A DNA stretch of 37,232 bases from Armatimonadota bacterium. GTDB lineage: Bacteria > Armatimonadota > DTGP01 > JAKQQT01. The notes beneath the pieces are model-generated. The model was not told where the DNA came from and searched no databases. It worked only from the letters and a program-made list of their open reading frames with translations. Location: NCBI GenBank assembly GCA_036504095.1, contig DASXVS010000036.1, forward strand, positions 1 to 37,232, written 5' to 3'. Below are positions 22,166-30,499 of the stretch, in pieces (position 1 is the first letter of the stretch; every line of letters begins with the position of its first letter). Position numbers and translations under genes: made by a program.

Positions 22166-22762
22166 TTATTTGCGGCGGCGAGCCAGTCCCAAGAGGGGGA
22201 GGATGCCAACGCCCAGCAACGCAAAGGTGCCAGGCTCCGGAACAGCCGATACGTGCGCGCCAATGGCACCGAGGGCGCCACCGGGAGCTTCGGGCGCCGT
22301 GTAGGTGCCCAAGGCCACGTGGTACGTAACCGCGCCCAACGTGACGTTATAGAACAGAGGCCCTGTGTTCGTGTTGACGATGTTCGCTGTGCCTCCGGAG
22401 ACCGTTCCGGACAGAGTGCCCTTGAACAGCAGGGAGGGAGCGTTCGCCGGAGTGAACTGGCCGCTTGCGACATCCGTGAGGTCCATCGTGATGACGTAAG
22501 GTACTACGAAGACGTCCGGTGTGCTGTCGCTCGCCGTGCTGGTAACGCGGAGGTTCGCAAGAACCACATCCGTCCCGTCACCGCCCGCGAATTTGTTCAG
22601 GTTGCCACCCGGCAGGAAGAAGAGCGTGGATGAGCCGCTGATCGCACTGCCTCCGGGGGGCGGATTGACGGTTTCGAAATGATCGAAATACTGGGCACGG
22701 GCGGCGCCGGCGAGACCGATTGCAACGCCGACGGCCACTAGACTGGTCAAGAATCTCTTCAT
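22166..22762 (-). CDS. PEP-CTERM sorting-domain protein
   Basis: A 198-residue exported protein. ATG 22762 has AAGGA eight bases upstream and gives a signal peptide (MKRFLTSLVAVGVAIGLAGA, cleavage near ARA). The body is rich in beta strands, T, S, V and G with no catalytic motif. The C-terminus is a PEP-CTERM signal: VPEPGTFALLG, a hydrophobic helix (GVGILPLLGLA) and RRRK. Such proteins are processed by exosortase and associated with the envelope or exopolysaccharide. No exosortase gene is in the window. Confidence 0.88.
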   Translation of the reverse strand: MKRFLTSLVAVGVAIGLAGAARAQYFDHFETVNPPPGGSAISGSSTLFFLPGGNLNKFAGGDGTDVVLANLRVTSTASDSTPDVFVVPYVITMDLTDVASGQFTPANAPSLLFKGTLSGTVSGGTANIVNTNTGPLFYNVTLGAVTYHVALGTYTAPEAPGGALGAIGAHVSAVPEPGTFALLGVGILPLLGLARRRK

Positions 22763-23269
22763 AAGTTGATTCCTTTCTCGGCGGCGATTATCCGCCTTTT
22801 CCTGGTCATTGCGGCGGTTGCCGCGGAGAGACGATTTCAAGTGACGTGTGGACCTACTCACACATGGTCAAAGGTTGCACAAATTGTGCCAACCTGAGCG
22901 TCATCACCCCGCAGGTCTTCCGTCCCATTCCGCAGGCGCCGACGCTGTAAGGGAACGTCCCCAAAGTTGGAACGTTCCTAAGCCCAATCCCCTGAATCGC
23001 CCGGTTGTTACCGCCATTATATCCAAATCCGGCCCGGCTGCCCACTCGCTTGCGTGTCCCGAGGCGCGCTGCGCCCGTCGCCGCAGGCACGAATGCGCTG
23101 TTTCCACTTTTTAACACATGAATCATCGCCGGCGCTCCGAAATGACTTTCAACCGTGGGGATGAAGAGCGCGATCATCCGGCCAGCCGCTACGTATTCGG
23201 TCAGCGAGCCGCACAACGAAGTGTCACCTTGTCCGCCTGTTTCCCTTTTTTGTCAGTGACGTGATGGAT
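22763..23269. other. 507-base intergenic region with palindromic elements
   Basis: No supported gene. Elements seen are an imperfect palindrome GGTTGCACAA-A-TTGTGCCAACC at 22873-22894 (about 110 bases upstream of the PEP-CTERM start) and an inverted repeat GGAACGT/ACGTTCC at 22952-22958 and 22972-22978. A 120-codon minus frame (22854-23216) lacks a Shine-Dalgarno and family resemblance. Confidence 0.5.
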
Positions 23270-24244
23270 TCAGACGGGTTCGGGAGCGGAGTTAAGGCCG
23301 AAGCGCGACCGGGCCCGTTCGAGGGCGCTTCCTTGCGGCGTGAAGAGCCGCGTGCTGAAATAGCGCTCAGACCGGTCGCACAATACCGTCACGACGACGC
23401 TTCCCGGGCCGAGGCGGTCCATCACATTGAGTGCGGCAAGAACGTTGGCGCCAGAGGAAGTCCCAACGGGCAGCCCGAACTCGTGCATCAGGCGCTGTGT
23501 CATAATCATCGCGTCCAGGCTGCTCACGCGTTCGGTGCTGTCGATGGCGTTGACGTCGATCAGCGGTGGTATGAAGCCGTCGCCGATTCCCTCGATCGAA
23601 TGCATGCACGGCATCTCCCCGCTCAGCAGCGCCGCCTCGGTTGGCTCCATCGCGACGATCTCCACCTTCGGGTATGCCTTACGGAGAGCGCGGCCCACGC
23701 CCATCAGGGTGCCCCCGGTGCCGTATCCCGCGACGAAGGCGCTGATCGGCACCGGCACCTGGCGCAGGATTTCACGGCCCGTGAACACGTCGTGGTCTTC
23801 GACGTTTTCGGGATTCTCGAACTGGCGTGGAAGGAAGACGTGGGGATCCTCGGCCGCCATGGTGCGCGTTATCTCCACGCCCTTCCAGTATTCGATGCGG
23901 TCCGGGCGTTCAGAAAAGAGAATAACCTCGCCGCCGTAGGCCTCAATAATCTTCCGTCGCTCAACGCTGGCCTGCTCGGACATCACGATCTTCACAGGGA
24001 TGCCGACCGCGGCGCCGACCATGCTCATCGCGATGCCGGTGTTGCCACTGCTGCACTCGACGATGACCGACCCTTCCTTCAATTCGCCCGTCTCGATCGC
24101 CCGGGTGATAATGAACCGCGCAATACGGTCCTTGATGCTGCCGCTCGGATTCAGAAACTCGCATTTGACGAGGATGCGGTGGCCGCGCTCGGGAAAATCG
24201 AGCGGAATCAGGGGCGTGTTGCCAATCAGGTCGAGTACAGACAT
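23270..24244 (-). CDS. Cysteine synthase/cystathionine beta-synthase-family PLP enzyme
   Basis: A 324-residue fold-type II PLP enzyme. The PLP lysine is K38 in NPSGSIKDR, the substrate loop is SSGNTG at 65-70 and the phosphate-binding loop is GTGGT at 175-179. Length and domain order fit O-acetylserine sulfhydrylase (CysK/CysM) or the catalytic core of CBS. The KCEF motif before the lysine is more CBS-like, so the exact substrate is uncertain. ATG 24244 is chosen because MSVLDLIGNTPL is the normal family opening; AGGA lies 12 bases upstream. A single-gene transcript next to a YkvA-type gene is likely. Confidence 0.85.
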   Translation of the reverse strand: MSVLDLIGNTPLIPLDFPERGHRILVKCEFLNPSGSIKDRIARFIITRAIETGELKEGSVIVECSSGNTGIAMSMVGAAVGIPVKIVMSEQASVERRKIIEAYGGEVILFSERPDRIEYWKGVEITRTMAAEDPHVFLPRQFENPENVEDHDVFTGREILRQVPVPISAFVAGYGTGGTLMGVGRALRKAYPKVEIVAMEPTEAALLSGEMPCMHSIEGIGDGFIPPLIDVNAIDSTERVSSLDAMIMTQRLMHEFGLPVGTSSGANVLAALNVMDRLGPGSVVVTVLCDRSERYFSTRLFTPQGSALERARSRFGLNSAPEPV

Positions 24245-24373
24245 TGTGCCGGGGGAATCCTTTCGCATTGATGCGCGCGAGCGCACCCTCATGGTAACGT
24301 TTCGGATCGAGTGCTGCCAATGATCGGCGCAACGACCCTCTGAGTGAGGCGCAGGGCACAATGGCGGACCCGG

Positions 24374-24682
24374 TCAGTTGGGGGCGACGTCGCGGGTCAC
24401 CGGTGGGGAGACCAGTTGATTGCGGCGGCAGTCCTCGACAACGACCCTGGGTACCGAACGCATCGCCAGAATGACGAGAAGGGGTACGATCACGGCATCG
24501 TCCAAATGGCCGATCACGGGGATGAAGTCCGGGATAATATCGATGGGGCTGAGGAGATAGCCGATTGCCAAGGACAGAAGCGCGCGCGAATGCCACGGGG
24601 TACGCGGATCGCGCGCGATATCGCGGTAGAAGCTCAGTTCGCGCTTCAAGGAAGCCATCGCGGATTTGAGGCGGGATTTCAT
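24374..24682 (-). CDS. YkvA/DUF1232-family small membrane protein
   Basis: A 102-residue protein with the DUF1232 signature YLLSPIDIIPDFIPVIGHLDD at about 42-62, followed by a hydrophobic helix (VIVPLLVILAM). The N-terminal 40 residues are basic and helical. Family members are small membrane proteins of unknown role. It starts 16 bases after the purE stop on the same strand, so it is probably co-transcribed with purE. No strong Shine-Dalgarno is present. Confidence 0.82.
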   Translation of the reverse strand: MKSRLKSAMASLKRELSFYRDIARDPRTPWHSRALLSLAIGYLLSPIDIIPDFIPVIGHLDDAVIVPLLVILAMRSVPRVVVEDCRRNQLVSPPVTRDVAPN

Positions 24683-24698
24683 GGGGCAACCGATCGAT

Positions 24699-25202
24699 TC
24701 AGAGGATCGAGTTCTCCAGGACCTTGGCCGTTTGCTCGACGCGGTATGCTTTGAGTTTGTCGCGGAGTTCGGGGTGCGAGATCGCCAGGATAGCCACGGC
24801 CATCAGTGCGGCATTCACGGCGCCCGGCCTGCCAAGCCCCATCGTGCCCACCGGAATCCCCGGAGGCATCTGCGCGATGCTGAGAAGCGAATCCAGACCT
24901 GCCAGCGCCTGCCCGGGCATCGGCACCCCCAGAACAGGCAAAGTGGTGTGAGCCGCCAGGACCCCGGGAAGCGCGGCCGCCATCCCGGCCCCGGCGATGA
25001 TGACCTCGAAGCCTCGGCCTTCCGCTTCGCGCGCATACGATGCGCACTCATCCGGTGTGCGGTGGGCGGACATCACACGGCATTCGTGGGCGATCCCGAA
25101 GCCGTCCAATGTCTCGTGCGCGGCTCGCATCAATTCCCAATCGGATTTGCTTCCAACGATAACGGCGACAATCGGCTTTTCGGCGGCATGGCTATTGGAC
25201 AT
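24699..25202 (-). CDS. purE: N5-carboxyaminoimidazole ribonucleotide mutase PurE
   Basis: A 167-residue PurE of normal length. Key motifs: GSKSD at 18-22, SAHRTP at 45-50, AGAGMAAALPGV, GVPMPG and SIAQMPPGIPVGT. The enzyme converts N5-CAIR to 4-carboxy-5-aminoimidazole ribonucleotide in purine synthesis. GGGAG lies six bases before the ATG at 25202. purK is not adjacent in the window; the following gene is a YkvA-type protein. It is divergent from the prolyl oligopeptidase gene, with about 105 bases between starts. Confidence 0.95.
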   Translation of the reverse strand: MSNSHAAEKPIVAVIVGSKSDWELMRAAHETLDGFGIAHECRVMSAHRTPDECASYAREAEGRGFEVIIAGAGMAAALPGVLAAHTTLPVLGVPMPGQALAGLDSLLSIAQMPPGIPVGTMGLGRPGAVNAALMAVAILAISHPELRDKLKAYRVEQTAKVLENSIL

Positions 25203-25307
25203 TCTGAACTCCCTTTACACGGTTACGCACTATACTTTGTCACAGAACCCCTGTCAGTCAACTTTGAGACACGCCCTGACGTACCGTCTGTTATCCGGGA
25301 GAACGAA

Positions 25308-27470
25308 TTGATCCGCACCCCATTCACTCGACCCATCGCCCGAACGGTCCTCCTCAGCGTGTGTCTCGCCGGAGGAGCCACGTCCGCAATGTCATCCAGT
25401 GAAATGAAGCCGCATTATCCGGTCGCCCGGAAGTCCGATCAGACGGATGTATATCCTGGCGCCAAGGTTTCCGACCCGTACCGGTGGCTCGAAGAGCCGG
25501 ATTCCCCCGAAACGCGCGAGTGGATCGCCGCGGAGAACGATATCACGTCCGGTTACCTTCGCGGCATCCCCCAGCGGGATGCCTTCCGCAAGCGGGTCGA
25601 GGCTCTGTGGGACTACGAGAAGTACGGTGTCCCGTACCAGCGCGGCGGACGGTATTTTATTACCCGGAACGATGGCTTGCAGAATCAGGCCGTGTTGTAC
25701 GTCATGGATGGTCTTCACGCCAAACCCCGGCTGCTGCTTGATCCAAACACCCTGTCCAAAGATGGAACGGTCGCCGTCGACTCCTACAGCGTGAGTGAGG
25801 ACGGAAAACGCCTGGCGTACTCCCTTGCCGCCTCGGGGAGCGACTGGGTGGAGTGGAGGGTCCGGGATGTTGCGTCCGGCGAAGACCTTCCCGACCACCT
25901 CAAATGGAGCAAGTTCTCGGGCGCGGCGTGGGCGCACGATGGCTCCGGGTTCTACTACAATCGTTACGCGGAACCGGAAGCCGGCAAGCAGCTTGAGCAG
26001 GCCAACTACAACCAGATGGTGTATTTCCATCGGATCGGCGCAGGGCAGGCTGCCGACACCCTTGTCTACCAGCGGCCCGACCACAAGGAGTGGATGTTTG
26101 GCGCCGAGGTGACCGATGACGGGCGCTACCTTGTGTTGAGCGTTGCCAAGGACACCGGCGCGCGCAACGCGGTCTTCGTGAAGGACCTTCAGCGGCCGGA
26201 CAACGGCTTCGCGGAAGTGCTGCCGGATTTCGACGCGCAGTATTCGCTGATCGGCAACGAGGGAACGCAATTCTGGTTTCAGACGAACGGCGGCGCTCCT
26301 CTTGGCAAGGTCATCGCCATCGATATCGCAAAGCCCGCCCGGGACCAATGGAGGACCTTGATCCCGGAGGTTCGGGAAACGCTGTCATCCGTGAGCCTGG
26401 TAAACCACACGTTTGTGGCTCAGTACCTGAAGGACGCCCATTCGGTTGTCCGGCGTTTCGGCGTTAACGGCCAGTACCTTGGCGAGATCGGGCTGCCCGG
26501 CCTTGGTTCCGCGGGAGGATTCGGGGGACGGCCCGAGGACAAGGAGACATTCTACTCGTACAGCAGCTTCACGGCGGCGCCGACGGTCTACCGCTACGAT
26601 TTTGCTGCCGGGACTAGCGAGATCTACCGCGAGCCGACCGTCAAGTTCGTTCCGAGTGACTTCGTCGCGGAGCAGGTGTTCTATACCAGCAAGGATGGCA
26701 CACGCGTGCCGATGTTCATCGCGTATAAAAAAGGTCTGAAGCGTGACGGCTCGGCGCCCACGATCCTGTACGGCTATGGTGGATTCAATGCGAGCATGAC
26801 GCCGTTCTTCTCCGTAACGAACCTCGTCTGGATGGAGATGGGCGGCGTTTATGCGATGCCGGGCATCCGGGGTGGGGGAGAATACGGCGAAGAGTGGCAC
26901 CTGGCGGGCACGAAATTGCTCAAACAGAACGTCTTTGACGACTTCATTGCGGCCGGCGAGTGGCTCATCGCGAACAAGTACAGCTCCACCCCCAAACTGG
27001 CCATCAGCGGCGGCAGCAACGGAGGCCTTTTGGTCGGCGCGTGCCTCGTTCAGCGCCCTGACCTGTTTGGCGCGGCGATGCCGGCGGTCGGCGTGATGGA
27101 TATGCTGCGGTATCAGAAGTTCACCATCGGGTGGGCCTGGGCATCCGACTACGGCACGTCCGATGATCCGAAAGAGTTCAAGGCGCTGTATGCGTATTCG
27201 CCGCTGCACAACGTCAAACCGGGGGTGAGATACCCGGCGACGTTCATCACAACGGGAGACCACGACGACCGCGTGGTGCCGGCGCATAGTTTCAAATTCG
27301 CGGCGGCGCTTCAGGCCGCCCAAACGGGCGACGCGCCTGTCCTGATCCGGATCGACACCAAAGCGGGCCACGGCGGCGGAAAGCCGACCGCCAAGATCCT
27401 GGACGAAATCGCGGACAAGTATGCGTTCCTGATCAAGGAGTTGGGCATGGACGCCTCCGGGCTGAAGTGA
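25308..27470 (+). CDS. Secreted prolyl oligopeptidase (S9A family)
   Basis: A 720-residue serine peptidase if started at TTG 25308 (GGGAGA five bases upstream). This start supplies a signal-peptide-like N-terminus (TPFTRPIARTVLLSVCLAGG). ATG 25389 would give a leaderless enzyme. The N-terminal DPYRWLEE motif and the beta-propeller repeats to about residue 440 are typical. The catalytic serine is S570 in GGSNGG; the aspartate lies in TGDHDDRVVP and the histidine in KAGHGG near the C-terminus. It cleaves after proline in short peptides. It converges on the alpha/beta hydrolase gene with 9 bases between the ends. Confidence 0.92.
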   Translation: MIRTPFTRPIARTVLLSVCLAGGATSAMSSSEMKPHYPVARKSDQTDVYPGAKVSDPYRWLEEPDSPETREWIAAENDITSGYLRGIPQRDAFRKRVEALWDYEKYGVPYQRGGRYFITRNDGLQNQAVLYVMDGLHAKPRLLLDPNTLSKDGTVAVDSYSVSEDGKRLAYSLAASGSDWVEWRVRDVASGEDLPDHLKWSKFSGAAWAHDGSGFYYNRYAEPEAGKQLEQANYNQMVYFHRIGAGQAADTLVYQRPDHKEWMFGAEVTDDGRYLVLSVAKDTGARNAVFVKDLQRPDNGFAEVLPDFDAQYSLIGNEGTQFWFQTNGGAPLGKVIAIDIAKPARDQWRTLIPEVRETLSSVSLVNHTFVAQYLKDAHSVVRRFGVNGQYLGEIGLPGLGSAGGFGGRPEDKETFYSYSSFTAAPTVYRYDFAAGTSEIYREPTVKFVPSDFVAEQVFYTSKDGTRVPMFIAYKKGLKRDGSAPTILYGYGGFNASMTPFFSVTNLVWMEMGGVYAMPGIRGGGEYGEEWHLAGTKLLKQNVFDDFIAAGEWLIANKYSSTPKLAISGGSNGGLLVGACLVQRPDLFGAAMPAVGVMDMLRYQKFTIGWAWASDYGTSDDPKEFKALYAYSPLHNVKPGVRYPATFITTGDHDDRVVPAHSFKFAAALQAAQTGDAPVLIRIDTKAGHGGGKPTAKILDEIADKYAFLIKELGMDASGLK

Positions 27471-27479
27471 GCCGCCGCG

Positions 27480-28646
27480 TCAAAAAGCCACGTGGAGGGA
27501 GATGTAAGGTTTCGCGCGGTTCTGACCGGGCCGTGCTCCAAAGCCTGCGTCCACGTAGCGGTTGACGGTTGCGGCCAGCCCCAGAAACGGGCCGAGGCCG
27601 TCCAGCCCGGCGTCAATATGCAGCAGGGCGATGTGGTCCGGTCGGCGGCCAATGGCGAGCGCCTGGTACTGTAGTGCCAGGGTCGGACGCGCGGAGAGAC
27701 CCGCGACCCATCCCAGCGTGATAGTTGGTGGATGGACCCTGGGGATCGGCGCATCGGCCGGTCGCATGCCCCATTCTGAACGCAGGTAGGCTGTCGTCGT
27801 GCGAAAAACGCCCTGTACATCCAGCGCAAGGGCGAAGTGGTTCGTGTCGATCCACTGGATGGGTGGCTTGCCCAGTGCCAGCCACAGTTCTCGCGCCGCA
27901 GTAGGCGATACCAGGTCGTCCCTGGCAGCCTCGACCATCAGGACGTGTCGTGGCTGGTTATCAGGCGCAGTCGTGAGAGGGTCTACCGCCCGGAGCATCC
28001 TTTCGGCCTCGGTTGTACCGCTGGTGAATGGGTTCCGGCGGACGAGGGCGAACAGGATGCTCTTCTGTCTGAGGCGCTTCAAGTCGCCTGCCCCCAGCAT
28101 CGCGACACCGGCCTTCAGCCTGGGATCCTGCCCCATCGCGGCGTGGGCCAGGATCGCGCCGAGGCTGACACCGACGACACCGATGCGCCGGGGATCAACC
28201 GTTGGCTGATCTGCAAGCCACGTGGCGACCGTGCTGATGTCCGAAGTCGCCTGACGGTACGCTTGCGTCGCGATCCTGACGTCATTGGCGATGAAACGGC
28301 GCCCCGCGGGTTCACGGGGGAGCCGGCGATCCATGTGGTACGGAAAGACAATCGCCGCAGCGCCAATACCGTTCCGCGCGAGGTGTTTGGCGAACTGGCG
28401 CCACAAGCGGAGGCTTCGCTCGCCGAGCGGATGCAGGATAATGACGGCGGGTGCAGGCGCTTGATCCGACCCAACCGCTGGATAGTATGAAACCGAGATA
28501 GAATCGTTGCGGGGGAAACCACTGGGGCTCGCACTGGGTATCCGCGCATCGATTGCGCCTGGCTGGGTTGGCGATGCAACGGCATGCGAAACGGCGAGCG
28601 CCAGAATTGCGAGAGTGCGACATCCCCAGTTTCCCAACCTCCTCAT
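27480..28646 (-). CDS. Exported alpha/beta hydrolase with beta-rich C-terminal tail
   Basis: A 388-residue protein with a signal peptide (LGNWGCRTLAILALAVSHAVA). The alpha/beta-hydrolase core has nucleophile motif GVSLG near residue 170, an aspartate in EAARDDLV and a histidine in DTNHFAL, so the catalytic triad is complete. The fold resembles dienelactone hydrolase or prolyl-peptidase-like esterases. The last about 85 residues (from PPTITLGWVAG to YISLHVAF) are alternating beta strands ending in phenylalanine, like an outer-membrane barrel fragment. It is the last gene of the nitroreductase operon, 4 bases after the small cysteine-rich gene. Substrate unknown. Confidence 0.78.
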   Translation of the reverse strand: MRRLGNWGCRTLAILALAVSHAVASPTQPGAIDARIPSASPSGFPRNDSISVSYYPAVGSDQAPAPAVIILHPLGERSLRLWRQFAKHLARNGIGAAAIVFPYHMDRRLPREPAGRRFIANDVRIATQAYRQATSDISTVATWLADQPTVDPRRIGVVGVSLGAILAHAAMGQDPRLKAGVAMLGAGDLKRLRQKSILFALVRRNPFTSGTTEAERMLRAVDPLTTAPDNQPRHVLMVEAARDDLVSPTAARELWLALGKPPIQWIDTNHFALALDVQGVFRTTTAYLRSEWGMRPADAPIPRVHPPTITLGWVAGLSARPTLALQYQALAIGRRPDHIALLHIDAGLDGLGPFLGLAATVNRYVDAGFGARPGQNRAKPYISLHVAF

Positions 28647-28650
28647 TTTC

Positions 28651-28863
28651 TCATATTCCCGTTTCCTTCGGAACGGGTTCCCATTTGTCGCAGCCGCCCG
28701 AGCCGCTGACCACCAGGTGAAGCTCCGCCAGCGGTGGCAGGAGGCACTTGGCGACGCTGTCTTTCAGGGCGGTCGTGCGCGTAATGCGCACATCCCAGTT
28801 GCGGCAACTGGCGCAGGTGCGCTGGCGCGCGGGAGCGTTCTCCCCGACCGGGTTGTGGCTCAT
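28651..28863 (-). CDS. Small cysteine-rich protein coupled to the nitroreductase gene
   Basis: A 70-residue protein with CASCRNWDVR near residue 17, a further cysteine at AKCLLPP and GGCDKWEPV near the end. AGGAG lies 8 bases before the ATG, and the ATG overlaps the nitroreductase stop codon (ATGA). The C-x2-C-x-NW pattern and paired W residues suggest a small metal-binding or redox protein. It may be a substrate, electron carrier or assembly factor of the flavin enzyme; a modified-peptide precursor is also conceivable because SagB-like enzymes act on peptides. No family recognised. Confidence 0.72.
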   Translation of the reverse strand: MSHNPVGENAPARQRTCASCRNWDVRITRTTALKDSVAKCLLPPLAELHLVVSGSGGCDKWEPVPKETGI

Positions 28864-30473
28864 CGGTGTCCTCCTCTTTCGCGTTCAAGATGGGCGTACG
28901 GCGGCTCCGTGAGGAGACGCTCGTCCTCAATGGGATACCCTACCGTGAAATGGTACATGCTCTGGAATTCGGTCGTTTCCAGGCCCAGCAGGCGGTGGAA
29001 CGCATCGTCAAGATAGCAGCCGATGCCGGTCCCTCGAACACCCTGCGCTTCGGCCTCCAGGTACAGCGCCTGCCCGATGACACCCGCCTCCCAGAACAGC
29101 CTTCGGTACCACCAAGGTCCACCCTCGCGGATGACCGGGTCAAACTCGGCGACCATGCCGAGAGTGAAGAACCCGTGCGAAGCGATGTCCTGGGTACAGG
29201 AGACGAGGCGCATCGCCTCGCGGTAATCGCCGTCCTGAAGATGGTAGAGGGTGACGCCGGGCGCATCGTACTCGACGGACCAATCGAATGAAGCCGAGCA
29301 GGCGGATTTGAGGCGGTTCAGGGTTTGGTTACTGCGCATGACAGAGTACAAGCCGGGGGCTAAATCGTCTACGCGGTGCACTGCGATGACCGGGTGAACG
29401 AGTGGATCCCACGGCAGCGCATCGAACGGCGCGGCATCGCGCGTGGCGAGGCGGTCAACTATTGAGAAGAAGGAGTCGGCCTTCAGCGTGCGCCGAGGAT
29501 CGAAGGCCTGGGCGCTTCGCCTCTTCCGGACGATATCAATCGCTCTCTCTCCGTACGCGGCAGGCAGGTCGACCCTGGGACGAGTGGAGGGCGAAACCTC
29601 GTGAGTCGCCGGCTTCACGGCGGCCTGGGCAGTTTCCTCAATCACCGGCCACGGGTGGTGCGTAACGCTTAGCCTGTTCGCCACTCCGGTCCAGGCGCCT
29701 GTGCTCGCCAAACGCGCGAGGGGTTCCGTGTCCGGGGTCGTCGTCGGCCGTGGCGAGACCAGTAGAAGCGCGTCCGGCGATTCGTCCTCGGCTTCAACGA
29801 AGTCCTGCGGACGGTCGAGCCCCAACAACCCGGCGATTTCACTGTCGGAGGCGCTAGGCAGTAAGGCCGCCTTCCAGCCAAGCGCGGCGGCGGCGAAGCG
29901 GACGGCGGCAATCGCGTGCCCGACGTCGTGCTGGCAGTAGCGGTAGGCGCGTTCGCCGTATTTCCAGGCCTCGCGCCAGTGGATGGAGGTCAATCCGATC
30001 ACTACAGCGTCCCGTATCGACGGCTGGAACGCGCAGCGATGCTCCAGCGCGTGGATGGCCGGAGCGTAGTGGTGGACGCCGGCCTGGATGCCGGGCAGTT
30101 CCGCGCAGACGAGGTAGCCCTCCGTGGGGTGCAGATTGCCGCTGGACGGGTTATTGCGCAGAGCCCATCGCGTGCCGCCGGCAGACTTCCATGCGGAGAG
30201 GCCAAGTGACAATTCGAACAGGGCCCCGAGGGACTCGGCGTCGACGGGTCTAGGCGCGGCTGCATCGGCGGCATAAAGCGCCTCATAAGGCGTGGCGATC
30301 AGATCGGCGGAGAAGGGGAGCGGTGTGAGGGACGCCCCGTCGAAGCGGCGAAATGGGTCCGGCTGGGTCGCCCAGTCCAGGTAACCCAACGAGGCGGCGT
30401 ATCGCCCGAAGGCGTGCTTGCTCCGTTCGTGGTAGGCGGACACACGGGCGGCGTCATCGTGCTGACTCTGCAT
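28860..30473 (-). CDS. Double-domain nitroreductase, SagB/ThcOx-type
   Basis: A 537-residue protein with two nitroreductase-fold halves. The first has YHERSKHAFGRYA, then a RNNPSSGNLHPTEGYLV FMN-binding region typical of SagB/ThcOx enzymes. The second starts near VRKRRSAQAFDP and includes GLYSVMR and a WEAGVIGQALYLEAEAQG segment near the C-terminus. Such flavin enzymes oxidise azoline rings in peptides or reduce nitro and quinone compounds. ATG 30473 is chosen for its fit to the family start; an upstream GTG at 30503 overlaps the ftsK stop by a GTGA and is an alternative. No cyclodehydratase (YcaO) is nearby, so a peptide-modifying role is only a possibility. Confidence 0.82.
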   Translation of the reverse strand: MQSQHDDAARVSAYHERSKHAFGRYAASLGYLDWATQPDPFRRFDGASLTPLPFSADLIATPYEALYAADAAAPRPVDAESLGALFELSLGLSAWKSAGGTRWALRNNPSSGNLHPTEGYLVCAELPGIQAGVHHYAPAIHALEHRCAFQPSIRDAVVIGLTSIHWREAWKYGERAYRYCQHDVGHAIAAVRFAAAALGWKAALLPSASDSEIAGLLGLDRPQDFVEAEDESPDALLLVSPRPTTTPDTEPLARLASTGAWTGVANRLSVTHHPWPVIEETAQAAVKPATHEVSPSTRPRVDLPAAYGERAIDIVRKRRSAQAFDPRRTLKADSFFSIVDRLATRDAAPFDALPWDPLVHPVIAVHRVDDLAPGLYSVMRSNQTLNRLKSACSASFDWSVEYDAPGVTLYHLQDGDYREAMRLVSCTQDIASHGFFTLGMVAEFDPVIREGGPWWYRRLFWEAGVIGQALYLEAEAQGVRGTGIGCYLDDAFHRLLGLETTEFQSMYHFTVGYPIEDERLLTEPPYAHLERERGGHR

Positions 30474-30499
30474 GTTGAGGGTGCGGACGGGGTTGGTGT

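Noticed and set aside
22854-23216. 120-codon minus-strand frame
   Set aside because: No Shine-Dalgarno and no recognisable family, and it spans palindromic regulatory-looking DNA.
23261-24271. 336-codon plus-strand frame opposite the cysteine synthase gene
   Set aside because: Shadow frame with unnatural composition; the minus strand encodes a clear PLP enzyme.
24666-25307. 214-residue N-terminal extension of the prolyl oligopeptidase
   Set aside because: It reads antisense through purE. The signal-peptide-like start at 25308 with GGGAGA is preferred.
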